A stretch of DNA of 64,000 nucleotides from Acidobacteriaceae bacterium. GTDB taxonomy: Bacteria; Acidobacteriota; Terriglobia; Bryobacterales; Bryobacteraceae. Both the position numbers and the translations under genes were made by a program. Where the stretch lies: NCBI GenBank assembly GCA_020247055.1, contig JADCJL010000172.1, positions 1-64,000 of the forward strand, written 5' to 3'. Below, in pieces: positions 53,330-61,318 of this stretch. A model generated the notes under the pieces. The model did not search any database. It was given only the letters and a program-made list of their open reading frames with translations, and was not told the origin of the DNA. Positions within the stretch are counted from its first letter, which is position 1; every line of letters starts with the position of its first letter.

Positions 53330-54366
53330 ACGTAGCGTACGCGGGCGCCGCGGCGCACCGGATCCACGCTCCCGATGATAAAGCAGGGCTCGCCCATCGC
53401 CTGGAGCGCCCCCATCGCCTTAGCCGCCTGCTTGGCCCCCACGCACAAAATCATGCCAACGCCCAGGTTGAACGTCCGTCGGTAATCCTCGTCCGGCACG
53501 TTGCCGAGTTCGCGCATGTGTTCAAACAGCGGCGGCACCTGCCACGAGTTCAGCTGAATCGTCGCGCCCAGTCCCTTCGGCAGCATGCGCGGCGTGTTAT
53601 CACTAATTCCGCCCCCGGTGATGTGCGCGGCGCCCTTCAGCAGCTTGGCCTTGAGCAGACCCTGGATGGCCTTCAAATAGCTGCGGTGGACCTTCAACAA
53701 AGCATTCGCCACCGTCCCGCCCAGCGCGTCGACGTGCTGATCCGGCCGGTAGCCGGCAACATCGAATAGCAGCTTCCGCGCCAGCGAGTAGCCATTGGTA
53801 TGCAGACCCGTCGAAGGCAGGCCGATCAGCACATCGCCGGCCTCAATGCTCTTGCCGTCCAGCATCTTGTCGCGCTCCACCGCGCCGACGATGAACCCGG
53901 CCAGATCGTACTCACCCGGCAGATACATCCCGGGCATCTCTGCTGTCTCGCCGCCAATCAGGGCGCACCCGTTGGCTCGACAACCGCGGGCGATCCCCTT
54001 CACAACATCCCCGGCGATCCTCGCTTCAAGCTTACCCACGGCAAAGTAGTCGAGGAAAAACAGCGGCACGGCGCCCTGCACGGCAATATCGTTCACGCAG
54101 TGGTTCACCAGGTCCTCGCCCACCGTGTCGTGCTTTCCGGTGACAAAAGCCACCTTGAGCTTGGTGCCCACCCCGTCGGCGGAGCTGATCAGCACCGGCT
54201 TCTTCCACCCTTGCAGCAGATAACCGGCGCCAAAGGATCCGATATCTGTCTTCACAGAGTCAGTGAACGTCTTGCGGGCGTGGGAACGGATCAACGCTAC
54301 GGCGCGATCCGCTTCGTCAATGTCCACCCCGGCGTCTTTATAGGCGATCGGTTTCGAGCTTGCCAT
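53326..54366 (-). CDS. purM: Phosphoribosylformylglycinamidine cyclo-ligase (AIR synthetase)
   Basis: 346 residues. YKDAGVDIDEADRAV, GYLLQGWKKPVLISSADGVGTKLKVAF, DLVNHCVNDIAVQGAVPLFFLDYFA, CALIGGETAEMPGMY and THITGGGISDNTPRML-like segments are diagnostic. Fifth step of de novo purine synthesis, cytoplasmic. Cotranslated with purN. Confidence 0.97.
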   Translation of the reverse strand: MASSKPIAYKDAGVDIDEADRAVALIRSHARKTFTDSVKTDIGSFGAGYLLQGWKKPVLISSADGVGTKLKVAFVTGKHDTVGEDLVNHCVNDIAVQGAVPLFFLDYFAVGKLEARIAGDVVKGIARGCRANGCALIGGETAEMPGMYLPGEYDLAGFIVGAVERDKMLDGKSIEAGDVLIGLPSTGLHTNGYSLARKLLFDVAGYRPDQHVDALGGTVANALLKVHRSYLKAIQGLLKAKLLKGAAHITGGGISDNTPRMLPKGLGATIQLNSWQVPPLFEHMRELGNVPDEDYRRTFNLGVGMILCVGAKQAAKAMGALQAMGEPCFIIGSVDPVRRGARVRYV

Positions 54367-54400
54367 GCGATACGGAAACCTCTAGGGTACCGTATGCCGC

Positions 54401-54724
54401 TTAATCGACAAAACCGCGCCACGCGTTGCCCTCATCGTCGCGCAGTAGAATGCCGCAGCTGTCCGAGATCCCGCTGATTCGCTTTCCCTGCCCGTCGTGG
54501 AACCGGTAGCGCGTTGTTCCGCCCGGCAGCAGCTCCGCCGTCCCCGTCCATTCCATGCCCTGCTGGTCCCGCAACCGCACAACCCCACCAATGCCAAAGC
54601 CCGAGAGCGTTCCCTTGCCCCGCGTCTTCTGCAAGCGGTAGAAACCATCGCGGACGGACGATCCCTTACCCTCACGGTGATACAACATATCCTGATTTTC
54701 CAAGGAATCTGGCATTACTGCCAC
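54401..54724 (-). CDS. Small hypothetical protein upstream of purM
   Basis: 107 residues from a GTG (an ATG at 54715 is also possible; AGGGA precedes the GTG at good spacing). Beta-rich: GFYRLQKTRGKGTLSGFGIGGVVRLRDQQGMEWTGTAELLPGG and GILLRDDEGNAWRGFVD suggest two similar strands-and-turn halves, each with W-x-G near the end. No signal peptide and no family recognised. It lies 34 bases before purM on the same strand. Confidence 0.55.
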   Translation of the reverse strand: MAVMPDSLENQDMLYHREGKGSSVRDGFYRLQKTRGKGTLSGFGIGGVVRLRDQQGMEWTGTAELLPGGTTRYRFHDGQGKRISGISDSCGILLRDDEGNAWRGFVD

Positions 54725-54758
54725 CGGATGATCCCTTAGGCCCCGGCCCTATTTTGCC

Positions 54759-55751
54759 TTAGCTGATGCGGGGACAAACCACCGCCACCCCAATCCCCGC
54801 CAGCGCACGCCGCAACGCCTCCAACTGCTCTTCGCTCTCGTAGAGCCCGACAATCGCGCCGCCCGAGCCTGCGAAGTTAGCCGAGACGCCGCACGCGCGC
54901 GCCACGCGGATCATCTCAAGATTTCCGGCTCCAATCTGATAAAGCTTCGTTCGCAAATCAAAGTTAGCGTCAATCAGGGTGTGCAGCCGGACCCGGTCGC
55001 GCGTCAGGATCGCCTGCCGGCCCTGCTCGGCGAAGGACGCCCAGGTCTGCATCGCTTCGACGACGAGCGGCTCCCCCCGACGCCATCGTTCCCGGACGTT
55101 GTTGTGAAACAGTTCCGTTCCTTCGCTCAGCGAAGTCCGGTAGGCCACGTACACCCGGTCCAGCAAAGCGGGGTCGAGCGATTCGTAATCTCCGTAACCC
55201 CGCCGCTCCATTAACTCCTGAGCGAAGTCCATATAGACGACTCCCCCGTAGGCCTGAATCACCCGGTCCTGGAGTCCGGCCCCGACCCCCAGTTCCCGCG
55301 TCTCGGTTTCGAGCACGAGGTTAGCCTGAATCGGCAGCGGTATCTCAATCGAGTAGTACTGCATCAGCGCCCGCAGCGCCGCCGTAATGATGGCGCTGCT
55401 GCCGCCCATGCCCAGCCGGAGGGGTATCGTGGACTCATACTCCAGGGTGAAATTCCGCTCCGGCAGTTCGATACCTTGCTCCCGGCAATAGTCCAGGAAA
55501 CGGACGAGCAGCGCCTGCACAATGCGAATACCGCCGTAGTAACCTCGCCAGCGCGTGGAGCTATATAGATCGTCGAGACTTTCAAAAACCGGCAGATCGG
55601 CCTTGGCTGGCTTGATCTCCAGCCGGGCGCTCGGATAGAGCAGCACCCGCGCCCGGAAATTCTTGACCAGCAGGGAAATCGTTTTGCCGAAATAGCCGTC
55701 GCTCGGATTACCCAACAGACCGGCGCGGGCGTAAGCATAGGTTTCGATCAT
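54759..55751 (-). CDS. GHMP kinase resembling glucuronokinase
   Basis: 330 residues from the ATG at 55751 (AGAGG 4 bases upstream; an ATG at 55763 adds four residues). The N-terminal ARAGLLGNPSDGYFGKTISLLVKNFRARVLLYPS is strikingly like plant glucuronokinases, and the GHMP ATP loop is IPLRLGMGGSSAIITAALRAL. The C-terminal ANFAGSGGAIVGLYESEEQLEAL is also GHMP-typical. Such kinases make sugar-1-phosphates; glucuronate is the best guess by similarity, not proof. It would feed a UDP-sugar pyrophosphorylase. Confidence 0.82.
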   Translation of the reverse strand: MIETYAYARAGLLGNPSDGYFGKTISLLVKNFRARVLLYPSARLEIKPAKADLPVFESLDDLYSSTRWRGYYGGIRIVQALLVRFLDYCREQGIELPERNFTLEYESTIPLRLGMGGSSAIITAALRALMQYYSIEIPLPIQANLVLETETRELGVGAGLQDRVIQAYGGVVYMDFAQELMERRGYGDYESLDPALLDRVYVAYRTSLSEGTELFHNNVRERWRRGEPLVVEAMQTWASFAEQGRQAILTRDRVRLHTLIDANFDLRTKLYQIGAGNLEMIRVARACGVSANFAGSGGAIVGLYESEEQLEALRRALAGIGVAVVCPRIS

Positions 55752-55813
55752 CTGGCCTCTCATGATCCCCCGCGCCCGGGCTGTCCCGCAACCGTGAGGC
55801 GGCGACGAGCGCG

Positions 55814-55819
55814 CATACT
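55814..55819 (+). promoter_or_regulatory. -10-like CATACT before dtd
   Basis: CATACT lies 8 bases before the ATG at 55828, with GGAAG between as a possible ribosome site. No good -35. Confidence 0.3.
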
Positions 55820-55827
55820 GGAAGCAT

Positions 55828-56322
55828 ATGCGTGCTCTCCTTCAGCGGGTTCTCCGCGCCGATATCACGGTCGATGGCGTTGTCACGGGGGCTATAGGTC
55901 CGGGCCTTCTGGTGTTCTTAGGCGTTGGGCGGGAGGACACTGAACGGGATGTATCCTACCTGGTGGACAAAATCCTCCATCTGCGCATTTTCCCCGACGA
56001 AAAAGGCAAGATGAACCGAAACCTTCGGGAGACTTCGAACGCCATCCTAGTAGCCTCCCAGTTCACCCTCTACGGTTCGACTGCAAAAGGCCGGAGGCCG
56101 AATTTCGATCAGGCCGCCCCCCCTGACTTAGCCCGCCGCCTCTATGAGTGCTTCCTCGAGCAAGCCCAGGCAGCCGGAGTGAAACTACATTGCGGTGTCT
56201 TCCAGGCGCATATGTTGGTCTCGTTGGTCAACGACGGACCGGTGACGATCCTACTTGACTCCGTAGAGGCAACCAAAGAGAAACTTGACAAATTGAAGTT
56301 AAAGACCGACTCTAGTAACTAA
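55828..56322 (+). CDS. dtd: D-aminoacyl-tRNA deacylase
   Basis: 164 residues. MRALLQRVLRADITVDG, NLRETSNAILVASQFTLYGSTAKGRRPNFDQAAPP (catalytic S-Q-F-T) and MLVSLVNDGPVTILLDS (N-D-G-P-V-T with the Gly-cisPro motif) are diagnostic. It removes D-amino acids from mischarged tRNA. About 15-20 residues longer than usual through a lysine-rich tail (ATKEKLDKLKLKTDSSN). Confidence 0.96.
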   Translation: MRALLQRVLRADITVDGVVTGAIGPGLLVFLGVGREDTERDVSYLVDKILHLRIFPDEKGKMNRNLRETSNAILVASQFTLYGSTAKGRRPNFDQAAPPDLARRLYECFLEQAQAAGVKLHCGVFQAHMLVSLVNDGPVTILLDSVEATKEKLDKLKLKTDSSN

Positions 56323-56325
56323 AGT

Positions 56326-56637
56326 ATGGCTAAAACAACCCTGCTCGTTGACAACATCGCATTGTACGAAGCGGCTCTTGAAGGTTTGGAGTTGCAGAAG
56401 CAGCGCGTAGAAGAACAAATCCGGCAAGTACGAGCCGTCCTCAGCGGCCGGAAAGCCACTGCCGCACCCGCGGAAGCGGCGCCCGCCGCTGCTCCAGCGG
56501 AAAAAAAGAAGAAAGCCAGTGCTGCCCCTCCTGCCAAGAAGGCGCGGAAGCGGGTCCTCAGTGAAGAGGCTCGTCAACGCATCGCAGCCGCCCAGAAAAA
56601 GCGTTGGGAAAGCTTCCGCGCTGCTCAGAGCAACTAA
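56326..56637 (+). CDS. Small Ala/Lys-rich nucleoid-like protein
   Basis: 103 residues, 3 bases after dtd. Residues ~5-40 are a likely coiled coil (NIALYEAALEGLELQKQRVEEQIRQVRAVL). Residues ~45-75 are an Ala/Pro/Lys linker (APAEKKKKASAAPPAKKARKRV), and the end LSEEARQRIAAAQKKRWESF resembles the short basic helix seen in many Acidobacterial and actinobacterial nucleoid or H-NS/Lsr2-like proteins. DNA binding is inference. Confidence 0.7.
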   Translation: MAKTTLLVDNIALYEAALEGLELQKQRVEEQIRQVRAVLSGRKATAAPAEAAPAAAPAEKKKKASAAPPAKKARKRVLSEEARQRIAAAQKKRWESFRAAQSN

Positions 56638-56644
56638 GCTTCCT

Positions 56645-57370
56645 TTACCCATTAACCCTCTCAACCACGCGCCAGCGATAGCGTGAGGCCAGCTCAGCCG
56701 GTGTCCCGCTATCGCTCACGCGTCCTGAAGCAAGAAAAACAGCTCGCGGTGCAATCGCCTCGGCAAAGTCCACATCGTGCGTGGCCACCAGCTTGGCCTG
56801 GGGCAGGCCGCGCAGCAGAGCGATAAGATCCCGCTGGCCCGGCGGGTCCAGGTAAGTAGTCGGTTCGTCCAGCACCAACAGGGCCGGTTTCAGGATGAGT
56901 ACCCCGGCCAGCGCCACGCGTTTCTTCTCCCCCGCGCTTAGCTGGTAAGGCGCTCTTCCGGCCAACTCTTCGATCCCCAGACTGGCCAGCATCTCTTCCG
57001 CCTGGCGCCCCGCCTCCCCGGCGGCCATCCCCCGCTGACGCAAGCCAAAGGCAACATCCTCCCGGACCGTTGGCATGAACAGTTGGTCGTCCGAATCCTG
57101 GAAGATCACGCCCACCTGCTCCCGCACCCGCCGCACCGTTGCCGGAGTCAGCACCTCGCCCCCTACCGTGATGCGCCCCTCGCCCTGCAGCAGGCCGTTC
57201 AGGTGCAGCAGAAGCGTCGTCTTGCCCGAGCCGTTGGCGCCCAGCAGCACCAGCGCCTCGCCGGCCCCGATCGACAGATCCACGCCATCGAGCGCCACCC
57301 TGCCGTTCGGGTAGCGGTGCCGCAACCCCTCCACCTCTAAGATCTTCCCCATTCCGGTGTCCGCCGCCAT
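56645..57370 (-). CDS. Energy-coupling factor/cobalt-type ABC transporter ATPase
   Basis: 241 residues. Walker A GANGSGKTT, Q-loop VIFQDSDDQLFMPTVREDVAFGL (the DSDDQLF... segment is typical of CbiO/EcfA), signature L-S-A-G-E-K-K-R, Walker B LLVLDEPTTYLD and switch THDVDF. The signature has A where G is usual, as in some family members. An ATG at 57352 is an alternative start. ECF ATPases pair with an EcfT membrane protein and an S-component for vitamin or metal uptake; neither is adjacent. Confidence 0.9.
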   Translation of the reverse strand: MAADTGMGKILEVEGLRHRYPNGRVALDGVDLSIGAGEALVLLGANGSGKTTLLLHLNGLLQGEGRITVGGEVLTPATVRRVREQVGVIFQDSDDQLFMPTVREDVAFGLRQRGMAAGEAGRQAEEMLASLGIEELAGRAPYQLSAGEKKRVALAGVLILKPALLVLDEPTTYLDPPGQRDLIALLRGLPQAKLVATHDVDFAEAIAPRAVFLASGRVSDSGTPAELASRYRWRVVERVNG

Positions 57371-57407
57371 AGCCTGCCTTTCATTCTACTTGCGCGACAA
57401 TGAAACT

Positions 57408-57785
57408 GTGATTCTTTCGATTGGAACGGACCTGGCCGAAGTGCCTCGGATCGAGGAGGCTCACCAGCGATTCGGCGAACGCTTTCTGCGGCGCGTCTAC
57501 ACCGACGCCGAAATCGCCTACTCCCTCGGCAAAGCCAACCGTCATGAGCGCCTCGCCGCCCGCTTCGCCGCCAAGGAGGCCTTGATGAAAGCCATCGGTA
57601 CCGGACTCACCCGGGGCGTCACCTGGAAAGATATCGAGGTCGTCAACCTGCCCTCCGGACAGCCCACCCTGCGCCTGACCGGTCAGGCCGCGCGCGAAGC
57701 CGCACGCCTCGGCGCCAAGCAGATTCACCTCTCGCTCACCCACATCACCGGCCTCGCCATGGCCGTCGTGATTCTCGAAAGCTGA
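57408..57785 (+). CDS. acpS: Holo-[acyl-carrier-protein] synthase
   Basis: 125 residues from GTG at 57408 (VILSIGTDLAEVPRI), the normal AcpS start; the frame extends 17 codons upstream without support. ARFAAKEALMKAIGTGL holds the family's metal/CoA residues, and QIHLSLTHITGLAMAVVI is the C-terminal strand. It attaches 4-phosphopantetheine to carrier proteins; whether it also serves the FkbH-linked carrier is unknown. Confidence 0.94.
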   Translation: MILSIGTDLAEVPRIEEAHQRFGERFLRRVYTDAEIAYSLGKANRHERLAARFAAKEALMKAIGTGLTRGVTWKDIEVVNLPSGQPTLRLTGQAAREAARLGAKQIHLSLTHITGLAMAVVILES

Positions 57786-57792
57786 GCCCCCG

Positions 57793-58425
57793 CTAGCTAA
57801 CCGCCGCGCCACTCTTGCCCGCCGGCCGCAACTGCGCCTCTTCGAGCCGTTGCGCCTGCTGATACGTGTAAATCATCCGGTGAATGACGGTCAGGTTCGA
57901 CAGAATCGCAATCACCCACAACACCGGCGCCATCCGGTCAAACAGGGCGCCAATAATCAGCAGCACGACCCGCTCCGGCCGCTCCGCAAAGCCGACCTTA
58001 CACTGCGGGATCGTGTTTTCCGCCCGTGCCCGCGTGTAGCTGACCATCACTGACCCGGTCATGACCACGGCGGTCAACACCACATAGAAGAACCGGTCAA
58101 TCGACGCGTAATATACCAGCAGGCCCATCAGTAAGCCTAAATCCGAATACCGATCGAGTACGGAATCAAAGAAACCGCCGAACATAGTTACCTGATTCGT
58201 GTGCCGCGCCACCCGCCCGTCCACCATATCGAACAGTCCCGCGCCCAGCACCACTAAGCCGCCCGCGAAAAACTCACCCCGTCCCAGCAGCACCGCCGCA
58301 TACACATTAATTAGCAGACCGATAAAGGTCAGCATGTTCGGATGGATCTTCGAAAGAGCCAGGCCGTGGACAATCAGGAGGATAATCCGGTTACAGGCCT
58401 GACCTATGGCGCGCGTTACGGTCAT
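57793..58425 (-). CDS. CDP-alcohol phosphatidyltransferase family protein
   Basis: 210 residues with about five membrane segments. The catalytic motif D-G-x2-A-R-x8-G-x3-D-x3-D is complete: DMVDGRVARHTNQVTMFGGFFDSVLDRYSD. Members make phosphatidylglycerol-phosphate, phosphatidylinositol-phosphate or related lipids in the inner membrane; the alcohol is not determinable. 6 bases after greA in the same operon. Confidence 0.92.
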   Translation of the reverse strand: MTVTRAIGQACNRIILLIVHGLALSKIHPNMLTFIGLLINVYAAVLLGRGEFFAGGLVVLGAGLFDMVDGRVARHTNQVTMFGGFFDSVLDRYSDLGLLMGLLVYYASIDRFFYVVLTAVVMTGSVMVSYTRARAENTIPQCKVGFAERPERVVLLIIGALFDRMAPVLWVIAILSNLTVIHRMIYTYQQAQRLEEAQLRPAGKSGAAVS

Positions 58426-58431
58426 GGGAAC

Positions 58432-58908
58432 TTAGGCCTCCAGCGTCTCGCCGTGGATGGTTACAATCCGCACCACTTCGTACTCCAGCGCTCCGCCGGG
58501 AACCTGAATCTTGATCTCTTCGCCCACCCGCCGGTTCAGCAGACCCCGGCCAATCGGCGAACTCGTCGACACCATGCCCTGCTTGGCGTCAGACTCCTCG
58601 CTCGTCACCAGCCGGTACTCAATCTCCACCGATTTGGTGATGTCATACACCACCACCGTCGAGCCGAACCCGATCCGATCCTTCGGAACCTTCGTCAGAT
58701 CAATCATCGACAGCTCCGCCAAACGCTTCTGGAGCTGACCCAAGCGGGCGTTCACCAGCCCCTGCCGCTCCTTGGCCGCATGATACTCCGCGTTCTCGCT
58801 CAAATCGCCCAACTCCCGGGCGCGCAGGATCTCCTTGGGCAACTCATTGCGGAACTCGTACTCGAGCGCCGCAATCTCTTCCAACAGTTTTTTCTTCAGG
58901 GCTTCCAT
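58432..58908 (-). CDS. greA: Transcript cleavage factor GreA
   Basis: 158 residues. N-terminal coiled coil with RARELGDLSENAEYHAAKERQGLV (the acidic tip D/E) and C-terminal FKBP-like domain (IGFGSTVVVYDI, GMVSTSSPIGRGLLNRRVGEEIKIQVPGG). It rescues backtracked RNA polymerase. Length and motifs are normal. Confidence 0.97.
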   Translation of the reverse strand: MEALKKKLLEEIAALEYEFRNELPKEILRARELGDLSENAEYHAAKERQGLVNARLGQLQKRLAELSMIDLTKVPKDRIGFGSTVVVYDITKSVEIEYRLVTSEESDAKQGMVSTSSPIGRGLLNRRVGEEIKIQVPGGALEYEVVRIVTIHGETLEA

Positions 58909-58940
58909 GGAGACAACGTCCGGTAAAAATCGGTCTTTTC

Positions 58941-58946
58941 AGTATA
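58941..58946 (-). promoter_or_regulatory. -10 TATACT before greA
   Basis: On the minus strand TATACT lies 32 bases before the greA ATG; the expected start is ~58934, giving a normal short leader. The -35 is not clear. Confidence 0.45.
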
Positions 58947-58986
58947 CTCCTGCCGCCGCCCGCGAACCGCAGACTACGATTCGCCC

Positions 58987-61308
58987 CTACAGTCCAGTAA
59001 TGTAGGCCCGGGCCTCCGCCGCCCCGCACCGGATCAGAAATACGTTGTCCACGTCCCGTCCCGGTCCCAGGCGCACCGTCACCCGCACCAGCCCCGGCGC
59101 CAGTTGCGGCCGCCGCTGCACCTCCACTACCGCGCCCCCGCCCTCTTCCACAATCACCCGCGGCTCCTCGCTTATCGCCGCCACCCCAATCGCGTCTGTC
59201 GTCACAAACCACAGATCCAGAGTCGAACCCGCCTCGGCCTCGGCTGTTGGATAGGGCAGAAAGGTGATGTTGGCCGCCTCCGGCCGCGGCACCCCGTACC
59301 AATAAGGAATCCGGATTACCTCCTCTCCGCTCTCCGCTCGGCGAATCAGGAGCCGGCCAAAATGCGCCCCCGCCCCCAACCCGCCCGGCCAACTCAGCCG
59401 CAGCCGCGTCGCGCTGCCCGCCGCCAGATCAAACTCGGCCGGCTCCACCACCGGAACGCCTCCCTGGCCCGACTCCACGACCGCCGTGAAGCGCCCCGCC
59501 TCCTGGCCGATGTGCTCGATGGCGATCTCCGCCGCCCCCGGACCGCCGGCGCCGCCCGTGCCCAGGCTCAGCACCGCAGGCTCCGCCGTCAGCGGACTAT
59601 CCAACGCCCGCAGCAGATCCAGCCGTCCCGCCCCTACCCGCTGCGGCACGTCCTCGGTATCGTCCAGCCTCCCGGCCGGCGCCGTCGCGTTGATCAGCAG
59701 CGATCGGTACTGCCGGGCGCGCAAGCCCGGTCTCGCCTGCTTGAGAACGGCGTAGGCCCCCGCTACGAGCGGCGCAGAAAAGCTCGTCCCCTGCATAATC
59801 CGATACCCGCTCGGGTCATAGACCGCCCCTCGCGGCTCCGCCGTCCCCGCCGCCGTGGCCAAAAACTGCCCCACCGCCACCAGATCCGGCGCAATCCGCC
59901 CTTCAATCGTCGGCCCGCGCGAGGAAAACCCGCTCAAAGGCGTCCCCGGCAAGGGAAACGCCACCGTCGGGAAAAAGCTCAGCCGCACCGCAGTATCCGG
60001 AACCTCCTGCAGCCGCCGCTTCAACCAGAGACCGTTCGCAAAGCCCACCATCAAGGCCGGCAGCCGGGCGTCGCCCACCCCCATGGGGAACGGATCAGGG
60101 TCCAGGCCATGTGTGTACACCACCGCCGCTATCGCCCCCGCCGCCTCGGCATTTTTCAGCTTCTCACTAAACAGGCAGGTCCCCCGCAGAATCAGTACCA
60201 CCGCCCCGCGCAAAGCGTCTCCCGCCAGCGGTCCGCAAGCCAGGCCCGAAGGGTCCGTCACGCTCACATCCACCAGCCGGCCCGGCACCGGCTCCCGCGG
60301 CCGCGCCCCGCTCGAGGCGACCGCCACCAGGTTCTCTCCCCCTTCAATGGACACGGCCTCAGCAAACGCCCGGTTGTTCCGGATCGCCCCCACGGCGATC
60401 CCCACCCCGGCCACCGTCGGCGAATCCACCGAAGCGATATCCGGCCCCTCATTGCCCCCCGCCTTCACCACCATCACCCCTCTCTCCACCGCCCGCTGAA
60501 TCGCCTCCGCCAGCGGATCAATCTCCTCTCGCATCGGCGGAAACAGCCCCAGGCTCAGGTTCACCACGTCCATTCCGTCCGCCACCGCATCATCCAAAGC
60601 CTGCAGCAGCGCGGCTGAGCTCCCTCGACTTCCCTCCACCCCGCCAAACACCCGGTACGCCCCCAGCCACGCTCCCGGCGCCGCCCCCGCCATCTCCCCG
60701 TACGGACTACGCACCCGCGCCCCCGCCGCGACCATCGCCACCGCCGTCCCGTGCCCCGCGCCATCGACGATCGACTCCGGCGTCCGGTTCAGCGCATCGT
60801 AGCTCCGCTGCACAATCACCTTGCCGTTGGTTGCCTCCCGGAAGGCCTCGTTCGATACCTTCGGAAACCCCTCGGGCGCCTGCATCCCTTCCCCCAGAAA
60901 CGCGGGGTGCCGGGCGTCGATACCCGTATCGAGAATCCCGATCTTGATGCCCGCCCCCGCCCTTCCCGCCTCCGGCAGCCGCTCCCAAGCCGCCCGAATC
61001 TGGTGCAGCTCCACCGCCCGGTCCAGACTCGTCCGCAGCTCCACCACCGGCGTCACCCGCCGCACCCCCGCCATCCGCCCCAACTCCTCGCCCGCCGCCG
61101 ACTCCACCACCAGCGCGTTCGCCACCACCTGCACCCGGCTCCGCACCCGGTGCCGCGTCCCCATCGCCCGCGCCACCCGGTCCTGCGCCGCCCGCCGCGC
61201 CGCCACCGTCGCCCGCGGCCCCTCCGTCAGTTCGACGATGTACAAATTGGGAATAATCTGCGCCCCCGCCAGGGCGGGCAACAGCCAGATCATCAGGAAA
61301 CGCAGCAT
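58987..61308 (-). CDS. Secreted subtilase (S8) with PA domain
   Basis: 773 residues from the ATG at 61308 (AGAGGAG just upstream); the longer frame is noise. Signal peptide MLRFLMIWLLPALAGAQ, then an I9-like propeptide (LYIVELTEGPRATVAARRAAQDRVARAMG). Catalytic D127 in GILDTGID, H186 in GAGHGTAV and S509 in QGTSFSAPLVAG. A protease-associated insert lies at ~370-420 (LRGAVVLILRGTCLFSEKLKNAEAAGAIAAVVY). C-terminal beta domains. Exported protease, 10 bases after the next subtilase gene, probably the same operon. Confidence 0.92.
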   Translation of the reverse strand: MLRFLMIWLLPALAGAQIIPNLYIVELTEGPRATVAARRAAQDRVARAMGTRHRVRSRVQVVANALVVESAAGEELGRMAGVRRVTPVVELRTSLDRAVELHQIRAAWERLPEAGRAGAGIKIGILDTGIDARHPAFLGEGMQAPEGFPKVSNEAFREATNGKVIVQRSYDALNRTPESIVDGAGHGTAVAMVAAGARVRSPYGEMAGAAPGAWLGAYRVFGGVEGSRGSSAALLQALDDAVADGMDVVNLSLGLFPPMREEIDPLAEAIQRAVERGVMVVKAGGNEGPDIASVDSPTVAGVGIAVGAIRNNRAFAEAVSIEGGENLVAVASSGARPREPVPGRLVDVSVTDPSGLACGPLAGDALRGAVVLILRGTCLFSEKLKNAEAAGAIAAVVYTHGLDPDPFPMGVGDARLPALMVGFANGLWLKRRLQEVPDTAVRLSFFPTVAFPLPGTPLSGFSSRGPTIEGRIAPDLVAVGQFLATAAGTAEPRGAVYDPSGYRIMQGTSFSAPLVAGAYAVLKQARPGLRARQYRSLLINATAPAGRLDDTEDVPQRVGAGRLDLLRALDSPLTAEPAVLSLGTGGAGGPGAAEIAIEHIGQEAGRFTAVVESGQGGVPVVEPAEFDLAAGSATRLRLSWPGGLGAGAHFGRLLIRRAESGEEVIRIPYWYGVPRPEAANITFLPYPTAEAEAGSTLDLWFVTTDAIGVAAISEEPRVIVEEGGGAVVEVQRRPQLAPGLVRVTVRLGPGRDVDNVFLIRCGAAEARAYITGL

Positions 61309-61318
61309 TCCTACTCCT

